The notes: generated by a model not told the origin, from the letters alone. Numbered from the stretch's first letter, positions 1 to 7,764 are shown. The stretch is 20,901 nt of DNA from AC-50 sp035640455 (GCA_035640455.1 DASQWB010000066.1:1-20901); one strand, 5' to 3'. Numbers and translations: made by a program.

Positions 1-1500
1 GGGATCACGAAGCGGTTCCCCGGCGTCCTCGCCAACGACCACGTCGACTTCGACCTGCGCCGGCGCGAGGTGCACGCGCTCCTCGGCGAGAACGGGGCCG
101 GCAAGTCGACGCTCATGAACATCCTCTACGGGCTCTACCACCCGGACGACGGCGAGATCTGGATCGGCGGCAAGCGCGTCTCGCTCGGCTCGCCGAAGGC
201 CGCGATCGAGCACGGGATCGGCATGGTGCACCAGCACTTCATGCTCATCCCCGTGATGACCGTCGCGGAGAACATCGTGCTCGCGAACGAGCCGACCGCG
301 GGCGGCGTCTTCCTCGACTACGACGCGGCTACGAAGCGGGTCGTCGAGCTGGCGCGGACGTTCAAGTTCGCGATCGACCCGCGGGCGAAGATCGAGAACA
401 TCAGCGTCGGCCAGCAGCAACGGGTGGAGATCCTGAAGGCCCTCTACCGGAACGCCGAGATCCTCATCCTCGACGAGCCGACCGCGGTCCTGACCCCGCA
501 GGAGGCGCGCGAGCTCTTCGAGATCCTGAAGAACCTCAAGACCGAGGGCATGTCGATCGTCTTCATCAGCCACAAGCTGAACGAGGTGCTCGACATCGCC
601 GACCGGATCACCGTCCTGCGGCGCGGCAAGAAGATCGAGACGCTGCCCCGCGAGGGGGCAACCGAGCCCACTCTCGCGCGGCTGATGGTCGGCCGCGACG
701 TGCTGCTCCGCGTCGACAAGGCGCCCGCGAGCGCCGGTGAGCCGCTGCTCGTCGTCGAGGATCTGCACGTCCTCGACGACCGTGGGCTCGAGGCCGTCCG
801 GGGCGTCTCGTTCGATGCGCATGCGGGCGAGATCGTCGCCATCGCGGGCGTCGACGGAAACGGCCAGTCGGAGCTCGTCGAGGCCTTGAGCGGCCTCCGG
901 CATGGCGTCTCCGGACACGTCCGCGTTGGCGGGCGCGACGTGACGCGCTCGAACGCCAGAGACATCATCGACCTCGGCGTGGGCCACATCCCGGAGGACC
1001 GGCAGCGCCGCGGCCTCGTGCTCGACTTCACGCTCGCCGAGAACCTCGCGCTGCACGATTACCGCAAGGAGCCGAACTCCCGCCTGGGCTGGCTCTTCCC
1101 GAACCGGCTCGTGCGCTGGGCGCGACGGCTGCTCGAGCAGTTCGACGTCCGGGGCGGCGGGCCGCAGACACGGGCCGCCGCGCTCTCCGGCGGCAACCAA
1201 CAGAAGGTCGTGCTCGCCCGCGAGATCGCGAGGGAGCCGAGCGTCCTCCTCGCCGCCCAGCCGACCCGCGGGCTCGACGTCGGCGCGATCGAGTTCGTGC
1301 ACCGCCGGCTCGTCCAGGCGCGCGACAGCGGCAAGGCCGTGCTGCTCGTCTCCCTCGAGCTCGAGGAGGTCCTCTCGCTCGCCGACCGCATCCTCGTCAT
1401 CTACGAGGGCCGGATCGTCCGCGAGTACCCGCCCGACGTGACCGAGGAGGAGCTCGGCATCGCGATGACCGGCGGGCAGCGCGAGGAGGTGCCCGCCTGA
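1..1500 (+). CDS. BMP-family ABC importer, ATP-binding protein with two ABC domains (5' partial)
   Basis: This is the ATPase that powers a nucleoside or simple-sugar type importer (YufO/NupO/RbsA-like) at the inner face of the membrane. The reading frame is open from base 1, with recognisable ABC sequence (ITKRFPGV...) before the first possible start at 70, so the true start lies upstream of the window and 499 codons are visible. Domain 1 has Walker A GENGAGKS (85-108), a Q-rich signature SVGQQQR and Walker B ILILDEPTAVL. Domain 2 has the degenerate Walker A GVDGNGQSEL, signature LSGGNQQK (about 1186-1209) and LLAAQPTRGLDVGA, where the usual D-E pair is replaced by A-Q. A degenerate second site is normal for this subfamily as I know it, so it is not damage. 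The stop overlaps the CTG start of the next gene, indicating one operon with two permeases and a BMP lipoprotein. The transported substrate cannot be read from the sequence. Confidence 0.95.
   Translation, partial: GITKRFPGVLANDHVDFDLRRREVHALLGENGAGKSTLMNILYGLYHPDDGEIWIGGKRVSLGSPKAAIEHGIGMVHQHFMLIPVMTVAENIVLANEPTAGGVFLDYDAATKRVVELARTFKFAIDPRAKIENISVGQQQRVEILKALYRNAEILILDEPTAVLTPQEARELFEILKNLKTEGMSIVFISHKLNEVLDIADRITVLRRGKKIETLPREGATEPTLARLMVGRDVLLRVDKAPASAGEPLLVVEDLHVLDDRGLEAVRGVSFDAHAGEIVAIAGVDGNGQSELVEALSGLRHGVSGHVRVGGRDVTRSNARDIIDLGVGHIPEDRQRRGLVLDFTLAENLALHDYRKEPNSRLGWLFPNRLVRWARRLLEQFDVRGGGPQTRAAALSGGNQQKVVLAREIAREPSVLLAAQPTRGLDVGAIEFVHRRLVQARDSGKAVLLVSLELEEVLSLADRILVIYEGRIVREYPPDVTEEELGIAMTGGQREEVPA
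1483..1490 (+). promoter_or_regulatory. Shine-Dalgarno site that fixes a CTG start
   Basis: GAGGAGGT lies 6 bases before CTG at 1497 and is close to a perfect anti-16S match. No ATG, GTG or TTG in the permease frame lies at a suitable distance, while permease-like protein sequence is continuous from 1497 onward. Confidence 0.75.
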
Positions 1501-2732
1501 CCGACGCGCCGCACCCGCCGCCGAAGCCGGCCGAGGCAGTCCCGAGCGTCGCCGCGCGGCTCGCCTTCTACCAGCGCGCGAGCGGCATCGTCACGCCGAT
1601 CCTCACCGCCGTCGTCGCGTTCTTCATCGGCGGGCTCGTCGTCCTCGTCACGACCGGCAAGAACCCGCTCAGGACCTACAAGGAGATCTTCGACGGCACG
1701 GGGCTGAACTGGCTCTTCCCATGGGTGCACGGGGCCGAGCGGTTCAGCGCGGCGCTGAACCTGCAGCAGACGCTCATCCTGGCGGTGACGCTCATCCTGA
1801 CCGGGCTCGCGGTGGCCTTCGCCTTCCGCTGCGGCCTCTTCAACATCGGCGGGCAGGGCCAGTACATCGTCGGCAGCGTCGTCGGGCTCCAGATGGGCGT
1901 GTGGTTCTCGTCCCTGTCGCCGGTGCCGCACGTGCTGCTCGCGATCGTCGCGGCCTCGCTCGCCGGCGCCATCTGGGGAGGGATCGCCGGTCTCCTCCGC
2001 GCCACCGTCGGCGCGCACGAGGTGATCACGACGATCATGCTCAACTGGACCGCGCTCTGGATCGCGAGCTACCTCGTCGGGTTCGGCGGCCCGCTGCAGG
2101 ACCCGAGGGCCGGCGCCGTGCCGGTGACGAAGGAGGTGTCACCCGGCGCGAAGCTCCACGTCTTCTGGGGCAGCGCCGTCCTCCAGGGCCTGCACATCGG
2201 CTTCTTCATCGCGCTCGCCGCTCTCGTCGTGTACTGGCTCGTCCTCGCGCGGACGACCGTCGGCTACGAGGTCCGCGCCGTCGGCTTCAACGCCGAGGCG
2301 GCCCGCTACGGCGGGATCGACGTCGCGCGCAACTACTTCCTGGCGATGGCGATCTCGGGCCTGTTCGCCGGTCTCGCCGGCGCGATCGACGTCCTCGGGT
2401 GGCAGTTCCGTCTCGACCTGACGACCGTCCAGACCGCCTCGCAGATCGCGTTCATGGGCATCGCCGTGGCCCTTCTCGGCCGGAATACGCCCATCGGGAT
2501 CTTCCTCGCCTCGATCCTCTTCGCGGCCCTGCTGAACGGGACCTCGACGCGGAACCTCGACCCGTCCATCTTCAAGCCCGAGCTGGCGGGGAACCTCACG
2601 CGGATCATCCAGGGCCTCGTCGTCCTCTTCGTCGGGGCCGACCTCCTGATCATCTACCTCTGGCGGCTGCGGCGGAAGCTCAAGCTCGGGCGGCCGAAGG
2701 CGGTCCCGCCGCGGGAGGTGCCGCAGGAGTGA
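1497..2732 (+). CDS. BMP-family ABC importer, permease subunit 1
   Basis: This is an integral membrane permease of the branched-chain/BPD_transp_2 family that partners the upstream ATPase (YufP/NupP-like). I place the start at CTG 1497 (411 aa). GAGGAGGT sits 6 bases upstream, CTGA overlaps the ATPase stop, and the frame from there encodes a Pro-rich N-tail and a first membrane helix (about residues 32-54). The first conventional start, GTG 1725, would delete that helix. Further hydrophobic helices follow, with the family-typical run RCGLFNIGGQGQY (about residues 110-125) and the cytoplasmic-loop motif VRAVGFNAEAARYGGI near residue 260, thought to contact the ATPase. The C-terminus is basic (RRKLKLGRPK). 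The stop overlaps the GTG start of the second permease. Family and role are secure; the CTG start is inferred. Confidence 0.92.
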   Translation: MTDAPHPPPKPAEAVPSVAARLAFYQRASGIVTPILTAVVAFFIGGLVVLVTTGKNPLRTYKEIFDGTGLNWLFPWVHGAERFSAALNLQQTLILAVTLILTGLAVAFAFRCGLFNIGGQGQYIVGSVVGLQMGVWFSSLSPVPHVLLAIVAASLAGAIWGGIAGLLRATVGAHEVITTIMLNWTALWIASYLVGFGGPLQDPRAGAVPVTKEVSPGAKLHVFWGSAVLQGLHIGFFIALAALVVYWLVLARTTVGYEVRAVGFNAEAARYGGIDVARNYFLAMAISGLFAGLAGAIDVLGWQFRLDLTTVQTASQIAFMGIAVALLGRNTPIGIFLASILFAALLNGTSTRNLDPSIFKPELAGNLTRIIQGLVVLFVGADLLIIYLWRLRRKLKLGRPKAVPPREVPQE

Positions 2733-3964
2733 TCGCTCCCGCAGAGACCCTCGTCCAGCTCCGCCGCTCGCGGTGGGCCGGGCCGCGCGGCGTCGCGGTC
2801 TTCGGGATCGCGCTCGGGATCGTCGCCTTCTGGCTCGCGCTGCCGCCGGTGACCGAGCGGCGCGTGGTCGTCCCGGTGGTGATCGGCGCCGCGGCCATCT
2901 TGCTCGGGCTCTGGGCCGCATACCGCGGGGAGCTCCGCCCGGGCTGGGGCGCGGTCGCGGCCGGCATCCTCGGGATCGTCGGCGGCATCTTCGCGACTCG
3001 CGCGGCGGTCCCGCACCTCGACGCCGTCATCACCTGGTCGGCGCTCACCGCCGCGACGCTCCGGTTCGCGACGCCGCTGACGTTCGCGGCGATCGGCGGC
3101 ATGTTCTCGGAGCGGAGCGGCGTCGTGAACATCGGCCTCGAAGGGATGATGCTGATGGGCGCGTTCTTCGGCGCCTGGGGCGCCGACCGCACGAGCTCCT
3201 GGGTCGGCGGCCTCGTCATCGGCGCTGCGGCCGGCGCGGCGCTCGCGTTCGTGCACGCCTTCTTCTCGATCCAGCTCCGCGCCGACCAGATCGTGAGCGG
3301 CACAGCGGTGAACTTCCTCGCCCTCGGGATCACGGGCTACCTCTTCCAGGACATCTACGGCAACAACGGCACCCCCGACAACCTGCCCGGTGTGCCCGAC
3401 GTGCACTTCGGCTTCCTCAGCCACGTCCCTCCGCAGGGCCTCGGCACCTTCCTCGACGACGCGTTCGGCGGCCTCAACCTCATGGTCTGGCTCAGCCTGG
3501 CCCTGCTCGTCGTGTCGTACGTCGTGATGTTCAAGACGCCGATCGGCCTGCGCATCCGCTCGGTCGGGGAGCACCCGCGGGCGGCCGACACGGTCGGCAT
3601 CTCCGTCTACGGCGTCCGCTACGCGGCGGTCACGACCTCGGGCGCGCTGGCCGCACTCGGCGGCGTCTTCCTCTCGCTCGGCTTCGTCCACTCCTTCAGC
3701 GAGAACATGACGGCCGGGCGCGGCTTCATCGCCCTTGCCGCGCTGATCTTCGGCCGCTGGCGGCCGTTCGGCGCCTTTGGGGCCGCGCTCCTCTTCGGCT
3801 TCGCGAGCGCCTTCGCGCCGCGGCTCGAGAACGTCGAAGGGTGGGCGAACTACGGCACGCTCTTCCAGGCCCTGCCCTATGTCCTGACGCTGATCGCCGT
3901 CGCCGGGGTCATCGGCCGGTCGATTCCGCCCGCCGCCGTCGGCCGGCCGTACGTGAAGCAGTGA
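2729..3964 (+). CDS. BMP-family ABC importer, permease subunit 2
   Basis: This is the second membrane permease of the importer (YufQ/NupQ-like), 411 aa from GTG 2729. GTGA overlaps the previous stop, and GGGAGGTG about 8 bases upstream is a good ribosome-binding site. The N-terminus has three extra hydrophobic helices (about residues 20-40, 48-65 and 70-88). The conserved core follows: FAAIGGMFSERSGVVNIGLE (about residues 118-137, the family hallmark), then helices to the C-terminus and the loop motif IRSVGEHPRAADTVGI (about 273-288). Paired paralogous permeases following a double-domain ATPase are the standard layout of nucleoside importers in Gram-positive bacteria and spirochaetes. The stop overlaps the GTG start of the lipoprotein gene. 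Confidence 0.95.
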   Translation: MIAPAETLVQLRRSRWAGPRGVAVFGIALGIVAFWLALPPVTERRVVVPVVIGAAAILLGLWAAYRGELRPGWGAVAAGILGIVGGIFATRAAVPHLDAVITWSALTAATLRFATPLTFAAIGGMFSERSGVVNIGLEGMMLMGAFFGAWGADRTSSWVGGLVIGAAAGAALAFVHAFFSIQLRADQIVSGTAVNFLALGITGYLFQDIYGNNGTPDNLPGVPDVHFGFLSHVPPQGLGTFLDDAFGGLNLMVWLSLALLVVSYVVMFKTPIGLRIRSVGEHPRAADTVGISVYGVRYAAVTTSGALAALGGVFLSLGFVHSFSENMTAGRGFIALAALIFGRWRPFGAFGAALLFGFASAFAPRLENVEGWANYGTLFQALPYVLTLIAVAGVIGRSIPPAAVGRPYVKQ

Positions 3965-5025
3965 CGACGCGGCTCTGCGGAGCCCTCGCGTGCGCGCTCC
4001 TCCTCGTCGGCGCGGCCGGCTGCGGCGGCGGAGGGAAGAAGTCGGCCGGCATCACCCCGCCCGTGAGCACCACGACCGGTGGAGGCGGCACGCAGCTCAA
4101 GGTCGGGCTCGTGACCGACGTCGGCGGCCTCAACGACCGCTCGTTCAACCACCTCGCCTACCTGGGGCTCCAGCGGGCGCAGAGCCGGCTCGGCGTCAGC
4201 GGGCGGGTGCTCGAGTCCCGCCAGCCATCGGACTACATCCCGAACCTCTCGTCGCTCGCGCGCCAGCACTACGACCTGATCGTCGCCGTGGGCGCGCTCA
4301 TGGCCGACGCGACCGACGCGGTCGCGACCGAGTTCCCGAAGACGCGCTTCGCGATCGTCGACTTTTCCCAGGCCGCGCTGAAGCACTCACCGAAGAACGT
4401 TCACGGCCTCGTCTTCAAGGAGCAGGAGGCGGGCTACCTCGTCGGCTACCTTGCTGGCCTGCTCGAGAAGGACAAGGCCGCCGAAGCCGGGAAGGCGAAC
4501 ACGATCGGCTCCGTCGGCGGCCAGAAGCTTCCGCCGGTCGACCACTACATCGCCGGCTACCAGGCGGGCGCGAAGGCCGCCGATCCCGGGATCACGCTCG
4601 TGAACGGCTACTCCCAGGACTTCGTCGACCCGGCGAAGTGCAAGGAGCTCGCGCTCGCGCAGATCGGCCAGGGCTCGGACATCGAGTTCCAGGTCGCGGG
4701 CGGATGCGGGCTCGGCGTCCTCGATGCCGCGCGGACGAAGGGCGTCTGGGGCATCGGCGTCGACGCCGACCAGTCGTACCTCGGCCCCCACGTGCTGACG
4801 AGCGCGCTCAAGAAGGTCGACCTCGCCGTCTTCCGGACGATCCGGCAGGTCAAGGCCGGGACGTTCCGCGGCGGCGCCGACACGCTCTTCGACCTGAAGG
4901 GCGACGGGGTCGGGATCGGCAGGATCAGTCCCAAGGTCCCGGCCGCCTACCGCGCGAAGGTGCTGCAGGTCGCCAAGGACATCGCCTCCGGCAAGATCGC
5001 GAACATCCCCGAGACGGTGGGATGA
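3961..5025 (+). CDS. BMP-family substrate-binding lipoprotein of ABC importer
   Basis: This extracytoplasmic solute receptor of the BmpA/Med/PnrA family (354 aa) delivers ligand to the two permeases; characterised members bind purine nucleosides. The N-terminus is a lipoprotein signal: MTTRLCGALACALLLVG followed by lipobox AAGC, giving lipidation at Cys21, then a Gly/Ser/Thr linker. The mature domain opens with VGLVTDVGGLNDRSFN, the family signature, and near the end has GVDADQSYLGPHVLTSALKK, also typical. GTG 3961 overlaps the permease stop and lacks a clear Shine-Dalgarno sequence, so translational coupling is likely. It is last in the operon, whereas many BMP operons put the receptor first. 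The exact ligand is unproven. Confidence 0.95.
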   Translation: MTTRLCGALACALLLVGAAGCGGGGKKSAGITPPVSTTTGGGGTQLKVGLVTDVGGLNDRSFNHLAYLGLQRAQSRLGVSGRVLESRQPSDYIPNLSSLARQHYDLIVAVGALMADATDAVATEFPKTRFAIVDFSQAALKHSPKNVHGLVFKEQEAGYLVGYLAGLLEKDKAAEAGKANTIGSVGGQKLPPVDHYIAGYQAGAKAADPGITLVNGYSQDFVDPAKCKELALAQIGQGSDIEFQVAGGCGLGVLDAARTKGVWGIGVDADQSYLGPHVLTSALKKVDLAVFRTIRQVKAGTFRGGADTLFDLKGDGVGIGRISPKVPAAYRAKVLQVAKDIASGKIANIPETVG

Positions 5026-5050
5026 CCGGGACGACCTCGGGGCCGGCGGC

Positions 5051-5056
5051 TACCCT
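5051..5056 (+). promoter_or_regulatory. Possible -10 box upstream of the small membrane protein gene
   Basis: TACCCT fits the TAnnnT pattern of actinobacterial -10 boxes and lies just after the importer operon, about 45 bases before the TTG at 5101. No convincing -35 box was seen. This is a weak call from pattern only. Confidence 0.25.
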
Positions 5057-5100
5057 CTCGCGGAAGGTCATGCGTCTCGGCTCGATCCAGTCCACTGTCA

Positions 5101-5442
5101 TTGGCCGTCCCGGCGAGAACCGGTAATCCGGCCGGGCCCGGGGCCATCGCGGCCGGGCTCCTGGCGGTGGCCGCACTGCCGACCGGGATTGCGCTCGCTC
5201 AGGTCTCGGGGCGGGTGAAGCTCCTCCAGGCCTCGGTGGCGATCCCGGTCGCCGCGATGCTCGGCGTGGTGGCGCTCTTCCTCGCCCGCCGCGCGGTCCG
5301 CCGGAGCCGGCGGACTCTCGGCCGCGCAGGTGGGGAGGGGGCCGCGCGCGCCGGGAGGATCCTCGGCGTGCTCGGCCTCTGCATCGCCGCTTCGGGCGCG
5401 ATTGCCGTCGGCTTCTACGAGCTTTTGGTGCACTATCAGTAG
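5101..5442 (+). CDS. Small membrane protein, three predicted helices, unknown function
   Basis: This 113-aa hydrophobic protein has three likely membrane helices at about residues 14-34, 44-66 and 88-108. A basic, Arg-rich cytoplasmic loop (ARRAVRRSRRTLGR) lies between helices 2 and 3, and the tail is short (ELLVHYQ). Spacing and Gly/Ala/Leu composition resemble small DUF4190-like membrane proteins, but I cannot assign it to a family with confidence. The TTG at 5101 is the earliest plausible start; there is no clear ribosome-binding site, and GTG 5167 is an alternative. Its last codons (GTGCACTATCAGTAG) are repeated, with one change, at the far end of the adjoining repeat array. Confidence 0.6.
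   Translation: MAVPARTGNPAGPGAIAAGLLAVAALPTGIALAQVSGRVKLLQASVAIPVAAMLGVVALFLARRAVRRSRRTLGRAGGEGAARAGRILGVLGLCIAASGAIAVGFYELLVHYQ
5429..5442 (+). repeat. Left copy of direct repeat flanking the hairpin array
   Basis: TGCACTATCAGTAG is the 3' end of the small membrane gene including its stop. TGCACTACCAGTAG, one base different, closes the array at 5725-5738. This could be a target-site duplication or a product of tandem duplication by slippage or unequal exchange. Confidence 0.7.
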
Positions 5443-5732
5443 CTCCGTCGACCGGTCGTTCAGACGGACGCGCGGGCGGAGCCCGCACGTCCTGAGATCG
5501 GCGCCGCAAGCGGCACCTGCGCGGCCGCCACCAGTAGCTCGAGCGCGTCGACCGGTCGTTTCAGACGGACGCGCGGGCGGAGCCCGCACGTCCTGAGATC
5601 GGCGCCGCAAGCGGCGCCTGCGCGGCCGCTACCAGTAGCTCGAGCGCGTCGACCGGTCGTTTCAGACGGACGCGCGGGCGGAGCCCGCACGTCCTGAGAT
5701 CGGCGCCGCAAGCGGCGCCTCGGGTGCACTAC
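5437..5732 (+). repeat. Tandem array of three hairpin-rich repeats (95, 101 and 100 bases)
   Basis: Three head-to-tail units each begin with CAGTAG: 5437-5531, 5532-5632 and 5633-5732. Units 2 and 3 are almost identical; unit 1 lacks GAGCG and one T near its start. Each unit contains the palindrome CGACCGGTCG, then a 12-bp stem with one mismatch around a GGA loop (5567-5593 in unit 2), then GGCGCCGCAAGCGGCGCC (5601-5618 in unit 2), a perfect 8-bp stem with an AA loop. Unit 1 has one mismatch in the last hairpin. The array fills the 322-base gap between the small membrane gene and the RodZ-like gene. There are no unique spacers, so this is not CRISPR. It may be a REP/BIME-like or other dispersed intergenic element. 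Confidence 0.9.
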
Positions 5733-5738
5733 CAGTAG
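5725..5738 (+). repeat. Right copy of direct repeat flanking the hairpin array
   Basis: TGCACTACCAGTAG matches 5429-5442 at 13 of 14 bases and re-creates the last codons (HYQ-stop) of the upstream gene outside any open gene. The internal unit joints keep only the shorter ACCAGTAG part. Confidence 0.7.
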
Positions 5739-5752
5739 CGTCCGTTCGCACC

Positions 5753-5758
5753 TAGAAT
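5753..5758 (+). promoter_or_regulatory. -10 box for the RodZ-like gene, probably leaderless
   Basis: TAGAAT (TAnnnT) ends 6 bases before the GTG start at 5765, the distance at which transcription would begin at or next to the start codon. No ribosome-binding site precedes the GTG, which agrees with a leaderless message. A good -35 box is not evident; the repeat array ends only 15-20 bases upstream. Confidence 0.5.
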
Positions 5759-5764
5759 CGTCGG

Positions 5765-6487
5765 GTGTTCGAGATCGGCAACAGCCTCCGCGAGGCTCGC
5801 CTGCGCCAGCACCTCGACTTCCCCGAGCTCGAGCAGGCGACGAAGATCCGCTGCAAGTACCTGCGCGCGCTCGAGGACGAGGAGTTCGAGGTCCTCCCCG
5901 CGGAGACGTACGTCAAGGGCTTCCTCCGCTCGTACGCGGAGTACTTGGGCCTGGACGGCCAGCTCTACGTCGGCGAGTACAACTCCCGCTATGTCGTCGG
6001 GGACGAGGAGCCTGTCGCCCGGCCTCGTCGTTCGCGCGCGGGCGCGAATCAGCCGCGCGTCGACTCGCGGGTCGTGCTGGCGACGATCGCGGGCATCGTC
6101 GCCGTCACCGCGCTCTTCATCTTGGCGTGGAAGTTCGGCGGCTCGAACAACGGCCAGAAGATCCAGAACGCCGGCACGATCCAGGTCAAGAAGAAGCACC
6201 GCGCGCGGTCGGCAGCGCCTCTCTCGGCGCACCTCGTGCTGCGAGCGGTCAGCGGCGGGTGCCGGCTCGAGGTGCACCGGAACTCGCCGAGCGGGAAGCT
6301 CCTCTACGCGGGGACGCTCGAGCCCGGCAAGCAGGCCGTCTCGTTGTGGGGGAGGCGGATGTGGGTCGTCGCCGGGGCGCCGCGCAACATCGAGGTGACG
6401 CTGAACGGCAAGGTGCGCCCGTTCCCGGAAGGCCGGGCGGTCGTCGTCACCGTCCACGGCTTCAAGCGCGTCCGCGCGACCGCTTGA
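5765..6487 (+). CDS. RodZ-like helix-turn-helix membrane protein
   Basis: This 240-aa bitopic membrane protein is of the RodZ/YmfM type, which links cytoskeletal MreB to cell-wall growth where studied. Residues 1-70 form an HTH_25 domain (GNSLREARLRQHLDFPELEQ, followed by a YLRALEDEEFEVLPAETYVKGFLRSYAEYL-type stretch, highly typical). A charged linker follows, then one membrane helix at about 103-122 (VVLATIAGIVAVTALFILAW) and an extracytoplasmic domain from about 155 resembling DUF4115. The start is GTG 5765 next to a -10 box. Its stop overlaps the TTG start of cinA. In Bacillus the same neighbourhood runs ymfM (rodZ)-pgsA-cinA-recA; pgsA is missing here. MreB partnership is inferred from the family, and no MreB gene lies in this window. 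Confidence 0.85.
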   Translation: MFEIGNSLREARLRQHLDFPELEQATKIRCKYLRALEDEEFEVLPAETYVKGFLRSYAEYLGLDGQLYVGEYNSRYVVGDEEPVARPRRSRAGANQPRVDSRVVLATIAGIVAVTALFILAWKFGGSNNGQKIQNAGTIQVKKKHRARSAAPLSAHLVLRAVSGGCRLEVHRNSPSGKLLYAGTLEPGKQAVSLWGRRMWVVAGAPRNIEVTLNGKVRPFPEGRAVVVTVHGFKRVRATA

Positions 6488-7764
6488 GCCGGCCGGGCCG
6501 GCCGCGGGCCGCCTTCGTCGTCACCGGCAGCGAGCTCGTCCGAGGCGAGCGGTCAGATCGCAACGGCCCGTTCCTCGCGCGCGAGGCCCTGCGGCTCGGG
6601 CTCGAGCCGGCGCGCATCTCGGTCGTCGGCGACCGGCCGGAGGAGCTCGAGGCGGCTTTCCGGGAAGGCCTCCGCGCCGACCTCTGCGTCGTCTCCGGCG
6701 GGCTCGGCCCGACGCACGACGACCGGACGATCGAGCTCCTCGCGCGGGCGGCGGGGCGCGAGCTCGTGCTGGACGAGGCGCTCGTGCAGGAGATCGGCGC
6801 GGTCTCGCGCCGAATCGCGGGGCGCCTGCGCCGGCCGTACGCCGACTTCGAGGCGGGTGTGAGGAAGCAGGCGACACTGCCGACCGGCGCGGAGTCGCTC
6901 GGGCTCGCCGGGACGGCGCCCGGGGTCGTCCTCGAGAGGGACGGCTCGGTGGTCGTCGTGCTCCCGGGGCCGCCGGCCGAGCTGCAGCGGCTGTGGGCTC
7001 GTGCTCTGGAGACCGAGCCGGTGCGGCGGCTCCTCGAGCGCGCGCGGCCGCCCGGCCGTCGCGCCCTCCGCTTCTTCGGCGCGAGCGAGTCCGCGGTTGC
7101 GCGCGCGCTCGAGGAGGCCGGCGGCGAGGGGCAGGGCGTCGAGGCGACGGTGTGCGCCCGCGACTTCGAGGTGCACGTCGACCTCGTCGTCGACGGCGGC
7201 GGCGAGGAGTGGGCGGACGCGCTGGCGGCGGCGCTGCGGGAGCGGCTCGGCGCCCACCTCTTCGCCGAGGACGAGCGGCCGGTCGAAGAGCTCGTGCTCG
7301 GCCTCTGCCGGGCACGCGGGCTCTCGCTCGCGACGGCAGAGTCGTGCACAGGCGGGCTCGTCGCGGCGCGGCTCACGTCGGTGCCGGGCTCGAGCGACGT
7401 CTTCCGCGGCGCCGTCGTCGCGTACGCGGACGAGGTCAAGGAAGCGGAGCTCGGCGTCCCCATGGAGCTCCTCCGGCGGTACGGCGCGGTCTCGGCCGAG
7501 GTGGCGCGCGCGATGGCGGCGGGGGCACGGGAGCGCCTCGGTGTCGACGTGTCCGTCTCGGTCACCGGCGTGGCCGGTCCCGCCGGCGGCACGCCCGAGA
7601 AGCCGGTCGGGCTCGTCTACCTCTGCGCGGTCGGCGCGGAGGGCGAGCTCGCAGCCGTCTTCAGCCTTCCCGCCGATCGCGAGACGGTACGCCGGCGCGC
7701 CGCCGCCTCCGCGCTCCACCTCGTGCGGCGCCTTCTGACGCAGAACCGACACGAAGGCGCATGA
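6484..7764 (+). CDS. cinA: CinA: competence/damage-inducible protein with nicotinamide-nucleotide amidase domain
   Basis: This 426-aa two-domain protein has an N-terminal molybdopterin-binding-like (COG1058) domain, about residues 8-170. It carries FVVTGSELVRGERSDRNG and SGGLGPTHDDRT, then LPGPPAELQRLW. The C-terminal CinA/PncC domain, about 265-420, has ATAESCTGGLVAARLTSVPG and SVTGVAGPAGGTPEKPVG, the amidase motifs. PncC-type enzymes convert nicotinamide mononucleotide to nicotinate mononucleotide in NAD recycling, and the N-domain of some homologues acts as an ADP-ribose pyrophosphatase. TTG 6484 overlaps the previous stop (TTGA) with no ribosome-binding site, so translation is probably coupled. 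The length is normal for the family. cinA next to recA is a classic arrangement. Confidence 0.95.
   Translation: MSRPGRPRAAFVVTGSELVRGERSDRNGPFLAREALRLGLEPARISVVGDRPEELEAAFREGLRADLCVVSGGLGPTHDDRTIELLARAAGRELVLDEALVQEIGAVSRRIAGRLRRPYADFEAGVRKQATLPTGAESLGLAGTAPGVVLERDGSVVVVLPGPPAELQRLWARALETEPVRRLLERARPPGRRALRFFGASESAVARALEEAGGEGQGVEATVCARDFEVHVDLVVDGGGEEWADALAAALRERLGAHLFAEDERPVEELVLGLCRARGLSLATAESCTGGLVAARLTSVPGSSDVFRGAVVAYADEVKEAELGVPMELLRRYGAVSAEVARAMAAGARERLGVDVSVSVTGVAGPAGGTPEKPVGLVYLCAVGAEGELAAVFSLPADRETVRRRAAASALHLVRRLLTQNRHEGA

Noticed and set aside
1239..1290. Damaged second ATP-binding domain in the importer ATPase
   Set aside because: The A-Q in place of D-E and the atypical Walker A are, as I know the family, normal for the second domain of this subfamily.
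1721..2728. Fusion of permease 2 with a long N-terminal extension
   Set aside because: The frame upstream of 2729 is a shadow of permease 1 (Arg/Asp-rich). GTG 2729 has its own ribosome-binding site.
5022..5126. 34-codon frame starting with ATGA at the lipoprotein stop
   Set aside because: It is short, without resemblance to a known protein, and overlaps the next gene's start; probably chance.
5437..5732. CRISPR array
   Set aside because: The units are contiguous and about 100 bases long, with no unique spacers and no cas genes nearby.
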